Source: an uncultured Lachnospiraceae bacterium (lineage in GTDB: Bacteria > Bacillota > Clostridia > Lachnospirales > Lachnospiraceae). From it: a DNA stretch of 9,875 nt. Shown piece by piece: positions 1 through 5,553 of this stretch; position 1 is the first letter of the stretch; each line of letters begins with the position of its first letter. The notes under the pieces are model-generated. The model ran no database searches. It saw only the letters and a program-made list of their open reading frames with translations, and was not told the DNA's origin. The position numbers and the translations under genes are program-made. The DNA lies in contig CAMWNY010000068.1 of assembly GCA_947175775.1 (NCBI GenBank), positions 1 to 9,875 of the forward strand. Reading direction: 5' to 3'.

Positions 1-63
1 GCTTTAGCAACCATATTCCTTAGCGCGGAGTGCGCATCCCCCGGAGGGTTTTTTAATTTATAG
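1..63 (+). other. Possible C-terminal end of a plus-strand gene cut by the window edge
   Basis: Frame 1 is open from the first base to a TAG at 61-63 and would encode 20 residues ending in SPGGFFNL. The other two plus frames hit stops within the first 21 bases. The SPGGFF part is encoded by a C-rich/G-rich/T-run stretch (40-54) that looks like a small terminator, so the reading frame may simply run through non-coding DNA. I do not recognise the peptide. Twenty open codons at a window edge are weak evidence on their own. Confidence 0.2.
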
Positions 64-82
64 GACGTAATTTCCTATAAAT
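56..82. repeat. AT-rich perfect inverted repeat, 10-bp arms
   Basis: ATTTATAGGA (56-65) and TCCTATAAAT (73-82) are perfect reverse complements separated by 7 bases. The repeat lies directly beyond the U-tract of the proS terminator and overlaps the TAG that closes the possible gene end at 1-63. It could be an operator for a gene left of the window or a weak back-up hairpin. Its role is not evident. Confidence 0.5.
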
Positions 83-122
83 AAACAAAAACAGCCGCCA
101 CTACCTAAGTAGTGATGACTGT
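74..122 (-). terminator. Rho-independent terminator of proS
   Basis: On the minus strand the RNA from 122 to 91 folds into a 14-pair stem with one A-C mismatch. Its core is CACTAC/GTAGTG around the tetraloop TTAG, and its base is ACAG/CTGT. The stem is followed at once by TTTTGTTTATTT (74-90). It lies about 75 bases past the proS stop with no gene between. On the plus strand the hairpin lacks a clear U-tract, so it is probably one-directional. Confidence 0.8.
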
Positions 123-197
123 CTATTTATAATTTTCCATTATTCTTTGTGTGTCGTTTTCTCAATAATATCGGATTTTAATAAACAGGTTTGTATT

Positions 198-1637
198 TTA
201 ATACGCCCGACCCCAATAAACCATTTTCTTCGCTGGCTTGCCACAGCACACACACGTATCACTCAACTGTTCCTGCTCGAACGGCATACATCTGCTGGTC
301 GCCGCAAGCTCTTCCTTAATCCTGTCCTCACACGCCTGTTCGCCGCACCACATTGCTTTCACAAAACCGGGCTTATTGTTAATCGTATCACAAAATTCAT
401 CCCATGATACCGCCTTATAAATATGCGATTCCAAATGCGCCTTTGCAGCCTCGTACATATCCTTCTGAATCGTCTCAAGCAGCTGCGCCGCCTTTGCCTC
501 GACATCATCAAGCGCAACCTCAATCTTCTCTCTCGTGTCACGCCGCACAAACACGCACTTATTGTTCTCAATATCCTTTGGTCCGATTTCAATTCGGAGT
601 GGAACACCGCGCATCTCGCATTCGCTGAATTTCCAGCCGGGGCTCTTGTCCGTATCGTCCGCCTTCACGCGGAACCCGCTCTTTAGCAGACGGTCGCGCA
701 GCGCATATGCCTTATCCAACACGCCCTCTTTCTTCTGCTGAATCGGAATCACCATAATCTGTGTCGGCGCAACTTTAGGCGGAAGCTTCAGTCCCGAATC
801 ATCGCCATGCACCATAATCACCGCGCCGATAATACGTGTTGATACGCCCCAAGAAGTCTGATAGCAGTACTTCAGCGTATTGTCTTTATCCGTATACTGA
901 ATGCCAAACGCCTTCGCAAAGCCATCGCCAAAGTTATGGCTTGTGCCGGACTGGAGCGCTTTGCCGTCGTGCATGAGCGCCTCAATTGTATAGGTAGACT
1001 CCGCACCTGCAAATTTCTCCTTCTCTGTTTTTTGCCCTTTCACAACGGGAATTGCAAGCACATCCCTTGCAAAATCAGCGTATACATTCAGCATCTGAAT
1101 CGTACGTGTCTCCGCATCCTCGGCAGTTGCATGTACCGTATGTCCTTCCTGCCATAAAAATTCACGGCTTCTTAAAAACGGACGCGTGGTTTTCTCCCAG
1201 CGTACAACGGAGCACCACTGATTATATACCTTCGGCAAATCCCTGTAGGACTGCACTTCATTTTTATAGAAATCACAGAACAGTGTCTCCGACGTAGGAC
1301 GCACGCACAGACGCTCCTGCAATGGTTCCAAACCGCCGTGTGTGACCCACGCAACCTCCGGCGCAAAACCTTCCACATGGTCTTTTTCCTTTTCCAAAAG
1401 ACTTTCCGGTATAAACATGGGCATGTACACATTCTCAACGCCTGTTTCCTTAAATCTTGCGTCAAGCTGCTGTTGTATCTGCTCCCACAACGCATAGCCT
1501 GCGGGTTTGATAATCATGCAGCCTTTCACGCTGGAATAATCGCAAAGCTCCGCTTTTTTTACCACGTCCGTATACCACTGGGCGAAATCCTCCCCCATCG
1601 AAGTAATCGCCTCTACAAGTTTTTTATCGTCTGCCAT
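198..1637 (-). CDS. proS: Prolyl-tRNA synthetase, archaeal/eukaryote-like type
   Basis: This class II synthetase charges tRNA-Pro with proline in the cytoplasm. Counting from the ATG at 1637, residues 71-81 hold the motif 1 region ([11 protein letters not shown]), RPTSET lies at 113-118, the motif 2 loop [14 protein letters not shown] at 154-167, and TSWGVSTR with the motif 3 Arg at 261-268. The C-terminal domain has Cys431-x4-Cys436 and Cys462-x2-Cys465, the zinc-ligand spacing known from this type, and the chain ends in the typical Tyr. At about 480 residues it lacks the INS editing domain of the longer bacterial ProS. The start is uncertain. A GTG three codons upstream (1646) sits only 3 nt from the AAGGAG site, while the ATG is 12 nt away. 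I chose the ATG because [11 protein letters not shown] matches relatives as I remember them. The gene is monocistronic, with its own promoter and terminator. Confidence 0.95.
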   Translation of the reverse strand: MADDKKLVEAITSMGEDFAQWYTDVVKKAELCDYSSVKGCMIIKPAGYALWEQIQQQLDARFKETGVENVYMPMFIPESLLEKEKDHVEGFAPEVAWVTHGGLEPLQERLCVRPTSETLFCDFYKNEVQSYRDLPKVYNQWCSVVRWEKTTRPFLRSREFLWQEGHTVHATAEDAETRTIQMLNVYADFARDVLAIPVVKGQKTEKEKFAGAESTYTIEALMHDGKALQSGTSHNFGDGFAKAFGIQYTDKDNTLKYCYQTSWGVSTRIIGAVIMVHGDDSGLKLPPKVAPTQIMVIPIQQKKEGVLDKAYALRDRLLKSGFRVKADDTDKSPGWKFSECEMRGVPLRIEIGPKDIENNKCVFVRRDTREKIEVALDDVEAKAAQLLETIQKDMYEAAKAHLESHIYKAVSWDEFCDTINNKPGFVKAMWCGEQACEDRIKEELAATSRCMPFEQEQLSDTCVCCGKPAKKMVYWGRAY

Positions 1638-1679
1638 TTTTTTCACAATCTCCTTTTTCTATATACCAAATTCTGATTT

Positions 1680-1708
1680 ATTTTAATGCCATACGGCGGT
1701 TTTGTCAA
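1680..1708 (-). promoter_or_regulatory. Sigma-A-type promoter of proS
   Basis: On the minus strand TTGACA (1708-1703) is followed after exactly 17 bases by TAAAAT (1685-1680). This is a perfect -35 and a 5/6 match to the -10. Predicted transcription starts near 1673, giving a leader of only about 30-35 nt. That leaves no room for a T-box, the usual control of synthetase genes in Firmicutes. Confidence 0.75.
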
Positions 1709-1726
1709 CAATACGCTGCTAGTGTA

Positions 1727-3175
1727 CTAATGCGTCACCTGCTGTCCTGTAAGAATACGTTTAATCTCTGCTTTTACATATGTAGGCTTGTACGGCCGCA
1801 CGATATACCCCGCCGCGCCCGCTTTCCGGCAGCGCGCAATAACACTTTTATCGTTTGTATCAATCACAAACAGAATCGGCACAAGGTCGCCCACAATTCC
1901 CTGAATTTTCTCTGCTGCCTCTATCCCGTTTGTTCCGGGTATATCCAAAGACAAGATAATCAAATCCGGTTCCGTCTGCCGCTTTAAATACAAAAGCGCC
2001 TGATCAACGGACGTAAGCAGCCGCAAATCATACATATTATGCAGAAATCCGCGCAGCGTCTGCAAATGAATTAACATGTTGTCAATCGCCATAATCCGGT
2101 AGCGTCTTGAAGGCGTGAGCATTTTTTTACGGTCCGCTTCGCCTGCAATCGGGTCATGTACGGTTTCATTTGTTTCATGCAGGATTGTAATTTTAAAGTT
2201 CTCGTGTTCCTGCAAATCAAGCGTTGTACCGTCAAGCAGCCGCAATAAAGGTCTTAAATTCCTCATCCCTGAATTTTCAACGATAATCCCCTCTCTGCCA
2301 TCGGAAAGCTTTACCTGCGTACCCTTTGGGTAAAACGGAACACAAAGCATCAATGCCTCGACGACTTTCGAATCAAACATAATGCCGCCGGCGCCCATAA
2401 GATACTCACATGCCTCGTACGGCGAATACGGATTTTTATATGGTCGTTTTGACACAAGCGCGTCATACACATCCGCAGCATGCAGAATTTTTGTAAAAAA
2501 TGACGTTTGGTACCCTTCCTTGCCGTCAGGATAACCGCTCCCGTCAACGTTTTCATGATGGTAAAGAACAGCCGCCTTGACATTGGCGGAAATGTCCCAA
2601 CGCTCCTTAATCAATTCGTAGGAGAGCGTCGAATGTGTTTTCATCAAATCATACTCTTCGCTCGTCAGACGCGAAGGTTTATTCAAAATTTCACGCGGGA
2701 TAACCAGCTTTCCAAGGTCATGGAGCAGTCCTGCGGTAACCACCTGCTCCAGCTCTTCGCTGTTTAAGTTGAGTCCAAAACCTATGACGCAGCAAATCAC
2801 CGCGACATTTACGGAATGCGCGTATGTATAGCTGTCAAAGCTTCTTAAATCAGTAAGGTCAAGTGAAAGCACACCTCTGTCAAGTACCTGCTCCACGATT
2901 TTCTTTGCCACGGTTTTACAGCCGTCAATATTGCTTTCACGCACTCCTACCAGCCCCTCAGCACGAAGCTCAGGAGTGATGACCGGATCGATTTGAATAT
3001 CCTCCGACAGCTCGTCCGTAATGTACACGCCATCAAAGCCATAATCACTCAGCCGCCTAATATAAAATTCGGATAGCACGCTGCCGTTGCAAATCAGCGT
3101 GTGTCCGTCTGTGTCGTACATATTGTATGCAAGGCACATGCCGGGTTTGGCATCTTCGATTTTGATATAGCGCAT
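1727..3175 (-). CDS. HD-GYP phosphodiesterase with C-terminal pseudo-receiver domain
   Basis: The 482-residue protein probably hydrolyses a cyclic dinucleotide such as c-di-GMP. Residues 1-60 resemble the N-terminal domain often found before HD-GYP. The HD-GYP domain spans about 100-280 and keeps the expected metal and catalytic residues: His120, HD152-153 with Lys156, His181, His206-His207, Asp235, and DGSGYP at 211-216. A short beta-rich linker (281-330) leads to a response-regulator-like fold at about 357-477. This receiver is degenerate: the phospho-acceptor Asp is Ser409 (in DLIILSLDIPG), the acidic pair is Asp365-Asn366, the conserved Thr/Ser is Ile438 and the conserved Lys is Arg460. 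Domain order is also the reverse of the common REC-HD-GYP. The ATG at 3175 has AAGGA 11 nt upstream. The family call is secure; the substrate is not shown by sequence. Confidence 0.9.
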   Translation of the reverse strand: MRYIKIEDAKPGMCLAYNMYDTDGHTLICNGSVLSEFYIRRLSDYGFDGVYITDELSEDIQIDPVITPELRAEGLVGVRESNIDGCKTVAKKIVEQVLDRGVLSLDLTDLRSFDSYTYAHSVNVAVICCVIGFGLNLNSEELEQVVTAGLLHDLGKLVIPREILNKPSRLTSEEYDLMKTHSTLSYELIKERWDISANVKAAVLYHHENVDGSGYPDGKEGYQTSFFTKILHAADVYDALVSKRPYKNPYSPYEACEYLMGAGGIMFDSKVVEALMLCVPFYPKGTQVKLSDGREGIIVENSGMRNLRPLLRLLDGTTLDLQEHENFKITILHETNETVHDPIAGEADRKKMLTPSRRYRIMAIDNMLIHLQTLRGFLHNMYDLRLLTSVDQALLYLKRQTEPDLIILSLDIPGTNGIEAAEKIQGIVGDLVPILFVIDTNDKSVIARCRKAGAAGYIVRPYKPTYVKAEIKRILTGQQVTH

Positions 3176-3207
3176 AGATTTTGATTTCCTTTGTATAGAT
3201 TACTTCT

Positions 3208-3236
3208 ATTCTATCGTGTTATTCTGTGCATGTAAA
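3208..3236 (-). promoter_or_regulatory. Promoter of the HD-GYP gene
   Basis: On the minus strand TTTACA (3236-3231) and TAGAAT (3213-3208) are separated by 17 bases, each a 5/6 match to the sigma-A consensus. Predicted transcription starts near 3201, giving a leader of about 25-30 nt. It points away from the toxin promoter at 3315-3343. Confidence 0.65.
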
Positions 3237-3314
3237 GCTTTTCTTTTGATTGTGTGAATGTCCGGGTTTCGAATTTTCAGCAAGATTTTCATAAGAAGTT
3301 CCAAAATGTTCGGA

Positions 3315-3343
3315 TTGTGAAATGATAACTGCCATGATATACT
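3315..3343 (+). promoter_or_regulatory. Promoter of the small toxin gene
   Basis: TTGTGA (3315-3320), a 17-base spacer, then TATACT (3338-3343). Predicted transcription starts near 3350, so the mRNA would be about 195 nt ending at the terminator at 3545. The -10 and start point lie inside a perfect palindrome at 3337-3355. Confidence 0.6.
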
Positions 3344-3355
3344 GAAACAGTATAT
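3337..3355. repeat. Palindrome over the toxin promoter (operator-like)
   Basis: ATATACTG (3337-3344) and CAGTATAT (3348-3355) are perfect inverted repeats with a 3-base spacer. They cover the -10 box and the predicted start point of the toxin mRNA, a position suited to a repressor. No known operator consensus was recognised; it does not match the GAAC-N4-GTTC LexA box of Firmicutes. Confidence 0.45.
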
Positions 3356-3360
3356 TGAAC

Positions 3361-3421
3361 GGAAGGTGGATGTGATGTTCCGATTATGATGCCCTCTAGT
3401 CTCACGAAAGAGGGTGATGCT
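3361..3421 (+). promoter_or_regulatory. Toxin mRNA leader: SD-sequestering hairpin and mini-ORF
   Basis: CCCTCT (3392-3397) pairs perfectly with AGAGGG (3409-3414) across an 11-nt loop. The 3' arm is the toxin Shine-Dalgarno sequence, 7 nt before its ATG, so the folded leader should block translation. Just upstream, GGAAGGTGG (3361-3369) precedes a 4-codon reading frame, Met-Phe-Arg-Leu-stop (3375-3389). This frame ends 2 nt before the 5' arm of the hairpin. Hidden ribosome binding sites are usual in type I toxin mRNAs. Confidence 0.5.
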
Positions 3422-3508
3422 ATGGACACAATGGAAATTTTAACATTGGTGCTGGTTATTCTTACAGCTTTGTCTTACATAGATAATCATAATCGTAAAA
3501 AGAAATAA
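3422..3508 (+). CDS. Small hydrophobic peptide, putative holin-like type I toxin
   Basis: The 28-residue frame starts MDTMEILTLVLVILTALSYI and ends in a charged tail with Asp-Asn-His-Asn-Arg and three lysines. This is one membrane-spanning segment (about residues 5-20) followed by a short basic cytoplasmic end. That layout and the Tyr-Ile-Asp motif after the helix fit the putative holin-like toxin group of Firmicutes, which resembles Fst/TxpA-type type I toxins acting on the membrane. The ribosome binding site GAGGG is 7 nt upstream of the ATG at 3422; a second ATG at 3431 is a less likely start. The stop codon lies inside the stem of the bidirectional terminator. A convergent antisense RNA, a hidden Shine-Dalgarno and a dedicated promoter support the assignment. 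The family was assigned by pattern, not by search. Confidence 0.65.
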   Translation: MDTMEILTLVLVILTALSYIDNHNRKKK

Positions 3509-3545
3509 GCATCCTTTGCCCAAAGTTAATGCTTATTTCTTTTTT
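3497..3545. terminator. Bidirectional terminator shared by toxin mRNA and antisense RNA
   Basis: AAAAAGAAATAAGCAT (3497-3512) and ATGCTTATTTCTTTTT (3529-3544) form a perfect 16-bp stem, and CTTTG/CAAAG at 3514-3525 adds an inner stem. Both strands leave a U-rich 3' end. The left arm contains the toxin stop codon. Two RNAs ending here would be complementary over the whole hairpin, which suits loop-loop pairing between toxin mRNA and antitoxin. Confidence 0.8.
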
Positions 3546-3597
3546 CTAACATTATAAACCGAGGGCAGTCGGATTATCACATCCGATTTACCTTTCT
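3497..3597 (-). ncRNA. Putative antitoxin RNA of the type I module
   Basis: A strong minus-strand promoter (3604-3632) should start an RNA near 3597 that runs about 100 nt to the shared terminator at 3497. Its 5' part contains a 6-bp hairpin, TCGGAT/ATCCGA (minus strand, 3586-3569), and then TGCCCTC (3567-3561). The CCCTC can pair with the GAGGG ribosome binding site of the toxin mRNA, and the last ~50 nt are perfectly complementary to the 3' end of that mRNA. There is no reading frame of note. Size, convergent direction and shared terminator follow the plan of known antitoxin RNAs such as RNAII of Fst. Expression is inferred from promoter and terminator only. Confidence 0.6.
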
Positions 3598-3603
3598 AAG
3601 TAG

Positions 3604-3632
3604 ATTATACACTAGGGCTGCCTGCATTGCAA
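3604..3632 (-). promoter_or_regulatory. Promoter of the antitoxin RNA
   Basis: On the minus strand TTGCAA (3632-3627), a 17-base spacer, and a perfect TATAAT (3609-3604). It is stronger by consensus than the facing toxin promoter, as expected if the antitoxin is made in excess. The -35 lies within an imperfect inverted repeat, GGGCTGC (3615-3621) with GCAGCTC (3633-3639). On the plus strand that repeat is followed by TTTTC and might act as a weak stop for readthrough towards fliB. Confidence 0.6.
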
Positions 3633-3641
3633 GCAGCTCTT

Positions 3642-3670
3642 TTCAAAAAATTGCGACACGCTTTGATAAT
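3642..3670 (+). promoter_or_regulatory. Possible promoter of the fliB-like gene
   Basis: TTCAAA (3642-3647) and GATAAT (3665-3670) are 17 bases apart. The -35 is poor. It is the best sigma-A-type candidate I see between the antitoxin promoter and the fliB start; no sigma-28-type site was recognised. Confidence 0.3.
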
Positions 3671-3693
3671 ATTTTAACAGAAGGAACGATTGC

Positions 3694-4842
3694 ATGATAA
3701 TCAAAAAAATTTCCATATTAAAAAACTTTCAATGCACCGGCGCCGCGTGTCCTTCCAACTGCTGCCGCGGCTGGAAAATTCCGATTGACGACGACGCCTA
3801 TAAAAGATATATTACCGAAAAGGGCTTTTTCGGCTTTCTCCTGCGCTGCTTTCTTGTCAAAAAAGAAGAACTGACCTCTTTCCGATGCAGCAAACACCAG
3901 TACCGCTGTCCGTTTTGGGGATTAGATCATCTTTGCACACTGCAGAAAAATCACGGTACGGATTATATGCCGCGCGTATGCGTCGAGTTTCCGCGCCAGC
4001 TCTCAAACTTCGGCACATTCTGTGAGGAAACGCTCTACCTTGCCTGCCACGAGGCAGCAAGGCTTTTTCTCGAGCAGGCAAGGGCAGGCATCCCCTTTAC
4101 CTTCACGGAGACGGCGGGTGAGGCAGACTACGAGGAAAACACGACAAACGATGATTTGGATTTCCTTGGCTATCTTTTAAAATCACGCAGCGAATTAATT
4201 ACAATGCTCACAAACGGCTGCGGATTAAATACAAGCCTTTTAGCCTATGCAAAGGACGCGCAGGACAAATGTCTTTCTTATGGTACAGTCAATACCGGTA
4301 TCAATTTAGGCTCCGAACAGTTCCCGCTGCCAAGCCCGCTTGACTATTTCCCGACAGAAAACGCACCGTTTGCCGTAAACGCCTCCACTATGCACACCCT
4401 GTTTTTCAAAGGCTTTTACCACCCATCCCTAAAACACTCGTCGCCCGTTTTGTACAAGCTCTGTCAGAAATACATCCGCGAATTTTACATGTTGACAAAG
4501 TCAAATCCGGCAGCCGCAGACAGAAAACTAAACGCTCTTTTGGAACGTACGTACGATTATGTTCCCGACTTCGATGCGCTGATGATTTCGTACTATATTT
4601 ATTTCCTGCAAAAAAATTTCCTCGACATTTACGAGGACTACTGCTTCCTAAAGCATATGCTCTGCGGCATGGCACAAGTACAGATGCTGGGGCTCTTTGT
4701 CGCGCTCTACTGCAAAGACCGCCGCGGAAAAAAGAAGGGTCCGCTCTCAACAGATGAGCTTGCGCTGATTATTGCCGTATACGAACGAAGAGCGCCCCAA
4801 ATAGAGGACGCTCTCAAGGAAATTATTGTGTCATTCCCTTAA
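3694..4842 (+). CDS. fliB: FliB-family protein, putative flagellin lysine N-methylase
   Basis: The 382-residue protein carries the Cys-rich signature of the FliB family. Near the N-terminus is Cys14-x4-Cys19-x3-Cys23-Cys24 followed by Gly26-Trp27 (NFQCTGAACPSNCCRGWK). Further Cys lie at 65, 72, 81, 96, 110 and 118, including RCPFWGLDHLC, VCVEFPR and CHEAAR, which match the usual spaced blocks. In Salmonella FliB methylates surface lysines of flagellin, and the clustered cysteines suggest a bound metal or iron-sulfur centre. The C-terminal two thirds are helical and poorly conserved. The start at 3694 has GAAGGA 8 nt upstream. No flagellin or other flagellar gene is in the window, so the substrate cannot be read from context. 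Its 3' end overlaps thiT on the other strand by 20 bp, with no terminator seen between. Confidence 0.78.
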   Translation: MIIKKISILKNFQCTGAACPSNCCRGWKIPIDDDAYKRYITEKGFFGFLLRCFLVKKEELTSFRCSKHQYRCPFWGLDHLCTLQKNHGTDYMPRVCVEFPRQLSNFGTFCEETLYLACHEAARLFLEQARAGIPFTFTETAGEADYEENTTNDDLDFLGYLLKSRSELITMLTNGCGLNTSLLAYAKDAQDKCLSYGTVNTGINLGSEQFPLPSPLDYFPTENAPFAVNASTMHTLFFKGFYHPSLKHSSPVLYKLCQKYIREFYMLTKSNPAAADRKLNALLERTYDYVPDFDALMISYYIYFLQKNFLDIYEDYCFLKHMLCGMAQVQMLGLFVALYCKDRRGKKKGPLSTDELALIIAVYERRAPQIEDALKEIIVSFP

Positions 4843-5389
4843 TTCTGTTAATCGCGTTTTTAACGGGCGGCAGCATGATAATTATGACGGTTATAATTGC
4901 TTCCGCAAAGATGTAAATGCCATTGTAAACCAGCGAATATGGCAAGACCGCCCAGCCTTCCCAAGCATATTCACCAAAGAAAATCCAGCCCGAGATTACA
5001 ACAAAGACATATCTTCCTATAACACCTGTTATGTATCCTTTCACAAGCCCGTTTTTCGCGTTCGCAAACAAGCCCGAAAGCCCCAACGCGCCAAACGCAA
5101 GAAAATAGTCCACGACAAGCTGTATCGGAAATATTACATACGGATCAATAATCAACTGCAGCGCCCCGTACGCCAAGCCCGTAATCAGTCCCGCGCCAAG
5201 CCCATAAAAATACCCTGGCAGCACGACGACAAACATCGAAAGCAGCGTAATCGACCCTCCCCACGGAAAATCAACAATCTTCACGAGGGACAGCACCGTA
5301 CCAAGCGCAATCGACATCGCGCAGAACGCAAGCTGTTTCACCGTAAAATTCTTCTTGCTGCTTTTTGTAATTTCCTGTTTTTGTGACAT
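4823..5389 (-). CDS. thiT: ThiT-type thiamine ECF transporter S component
   Basis: The 188-residue membrane protein is the substrate-binding S component of an energy-coupling factor transporter for thiamine. It would work with the shared EcfA/A'/T module, which is not encoded here. A Lys-rich N-terminal tail is followed by about six hydrophobic segments (roughly 18-36, 46-63, 65-82, 88-108, 115-135, 150-173). The family motif FPWGGSITLLSM lies at 41-52, and the Trp/Tyr-rich segment from 135 to 156 (GWIFFGEYAWEGW to PYSLVYNG) corresponds to the ligand-binding side. A TPP riboswitch directly upstream supports thiamine or a precursor as substrate. The ATG at 5389 has a perfect AAGGAGG with a 7-nt spacer of U only, embedded in the leader terminator. 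Length is normal for the family. Confidence 0.88.
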   Translation of the reverse strand: MSQKQEITKSSKKNFTVKQLAFCAMSIALGTVLSLVKIVDFPWGGSITLLSMFVVVLPGYFYGLGAGLITGLAYGALQLIIDPYVIFPIQLVVDYFLAFGALGLSGLFANAKNGLVKGYITGVIGRYVFVVISGWIFFGEYAWEGWAVLPYSLVYNGIYIFAEAIITVIIIMLPPVKNAINRIKGMTQ

Positions 5390-5423
5390 AAAAAAACCTC
5401 CTTAGTTTTGTTTCACTAGGAGG
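5390..5423 (-). terminator. thiT leader terminator that also hides the thiT ribosome binding site
   Basis: On the minus strand CCTCCTAGT (5423-5415) pairs with ACTAAGGAGG (5406-5397) with one bulged base and an 8-nt loop, then seven U (5396-5390) run straight into the ATG. The 3' arm is the thiT Shine-Dalgarno sequence AAGGAGG. When formed, the hairpin can stop transcription and block translation with the same bases. This is the expected OFF state when TPP is bound to the aptamer upstream. Confidence 0.75.
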
Positions 5424-5553
5424 ATGCACCACATCGAATGGCTCTGCCATTCTTCCCCATGAAGAGCAGTTTGCTATGCAAACCCTGGAATTTCTTAGGC
5501 GAAACTTGTTTCACTTTGTCTGCGTCTTTTGCAGACTTAGAAATTCTCTTCAT
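5416..5553 (-). CDS. Possible basic leader peptide in the thiT riboswitch
   Basis: A 45-codon frame opens with ATG at 5553, 3 nt past the end of the aptamer P1 stem, and closes with TAG at 5416, inside the 5' arm of the thiT terminator. The peptide begins MKRISKSAKDADKVKQVSPK and ends NGRAIRCGASS; 12 of 45 residues are Lys or Arg, and there is no TM segment. AGGGA, 7 nt before the ATG, could be its ribosome binding site and is part of the conserved 3' strand of the TPP aptamer. TPP binding would therefore hide it. A ribosome reaching the TAG would open the terminator and free the thiT site. Against this, the same stretch is highly base-paired, the start codon lies in a 10-bp stem, and a 45-codon open frame is not rare by chance. 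Confidence 0.35.
   Translation of the reverse strand: MKRISKSAKDADKVKQVSPKKFQGLHSKLLFMGKNGRAIRCGASS

Larger units (their letters stand above)
3363..3595. repeat. Diverged inverted repeat: same leader at both ends of the toxin-antitoxin locus
   Basis: Plus-strand 3363-3396 and minus-strand 3594-3561 share the order AAGG, GGATGTGAT, TCCGA, TGCCCTC with small insertions between blocks. Each copy sits near the 5' end of its RNA, so toxin mRNA and antisense RNA begin with related sequence. The repeat is inverted in DNA, unlike the direct repeats that create complementarity in the Fst system. Confidence 0.6.

Noticed and set aside
1638..1646. GTG start codon for proS three codons upstream of the chosen ATG
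   Set aside because: It lies only 3 nt from the AAGGAG site, too close for normal initiation, and the ATG gives the N-terminus I remember for relatives. The ATG itself is at a long 12 nt, so the choice is not certain.
1647..1726. T-box leader for proS
   Set aside because: The promoter at 1680-1708 leaves a leader of about 30 nt, and no T-box sequence is present.
3337..3355. LexA box over the toxin promoter
   Set aside because: The palindrome does not fit GAAC-N4-GTTC of Firmicutes, and the Proteobacterial CTGT-N8-ACAG spacing is absent.
3615..3644. Inverted repeat GGGCTGC/GCAGCTC with TTTTC as a plus-strand terminator
   Set aside because: The stem is 7 bp with a G-U pair, the U-tract is short, and the left arm coincides with the spacer of the antitoxin promoter. 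It may be coincidental, so it is mentioned only with that promoter.
4826..5386. 186-codon plus-strand open frame opposite thiT
   Set aside because: It mirrors thiT, is extremely rich in Arg, Lys, Asn and His, and has no family features. ThiT is supported by motif and riboswitch.
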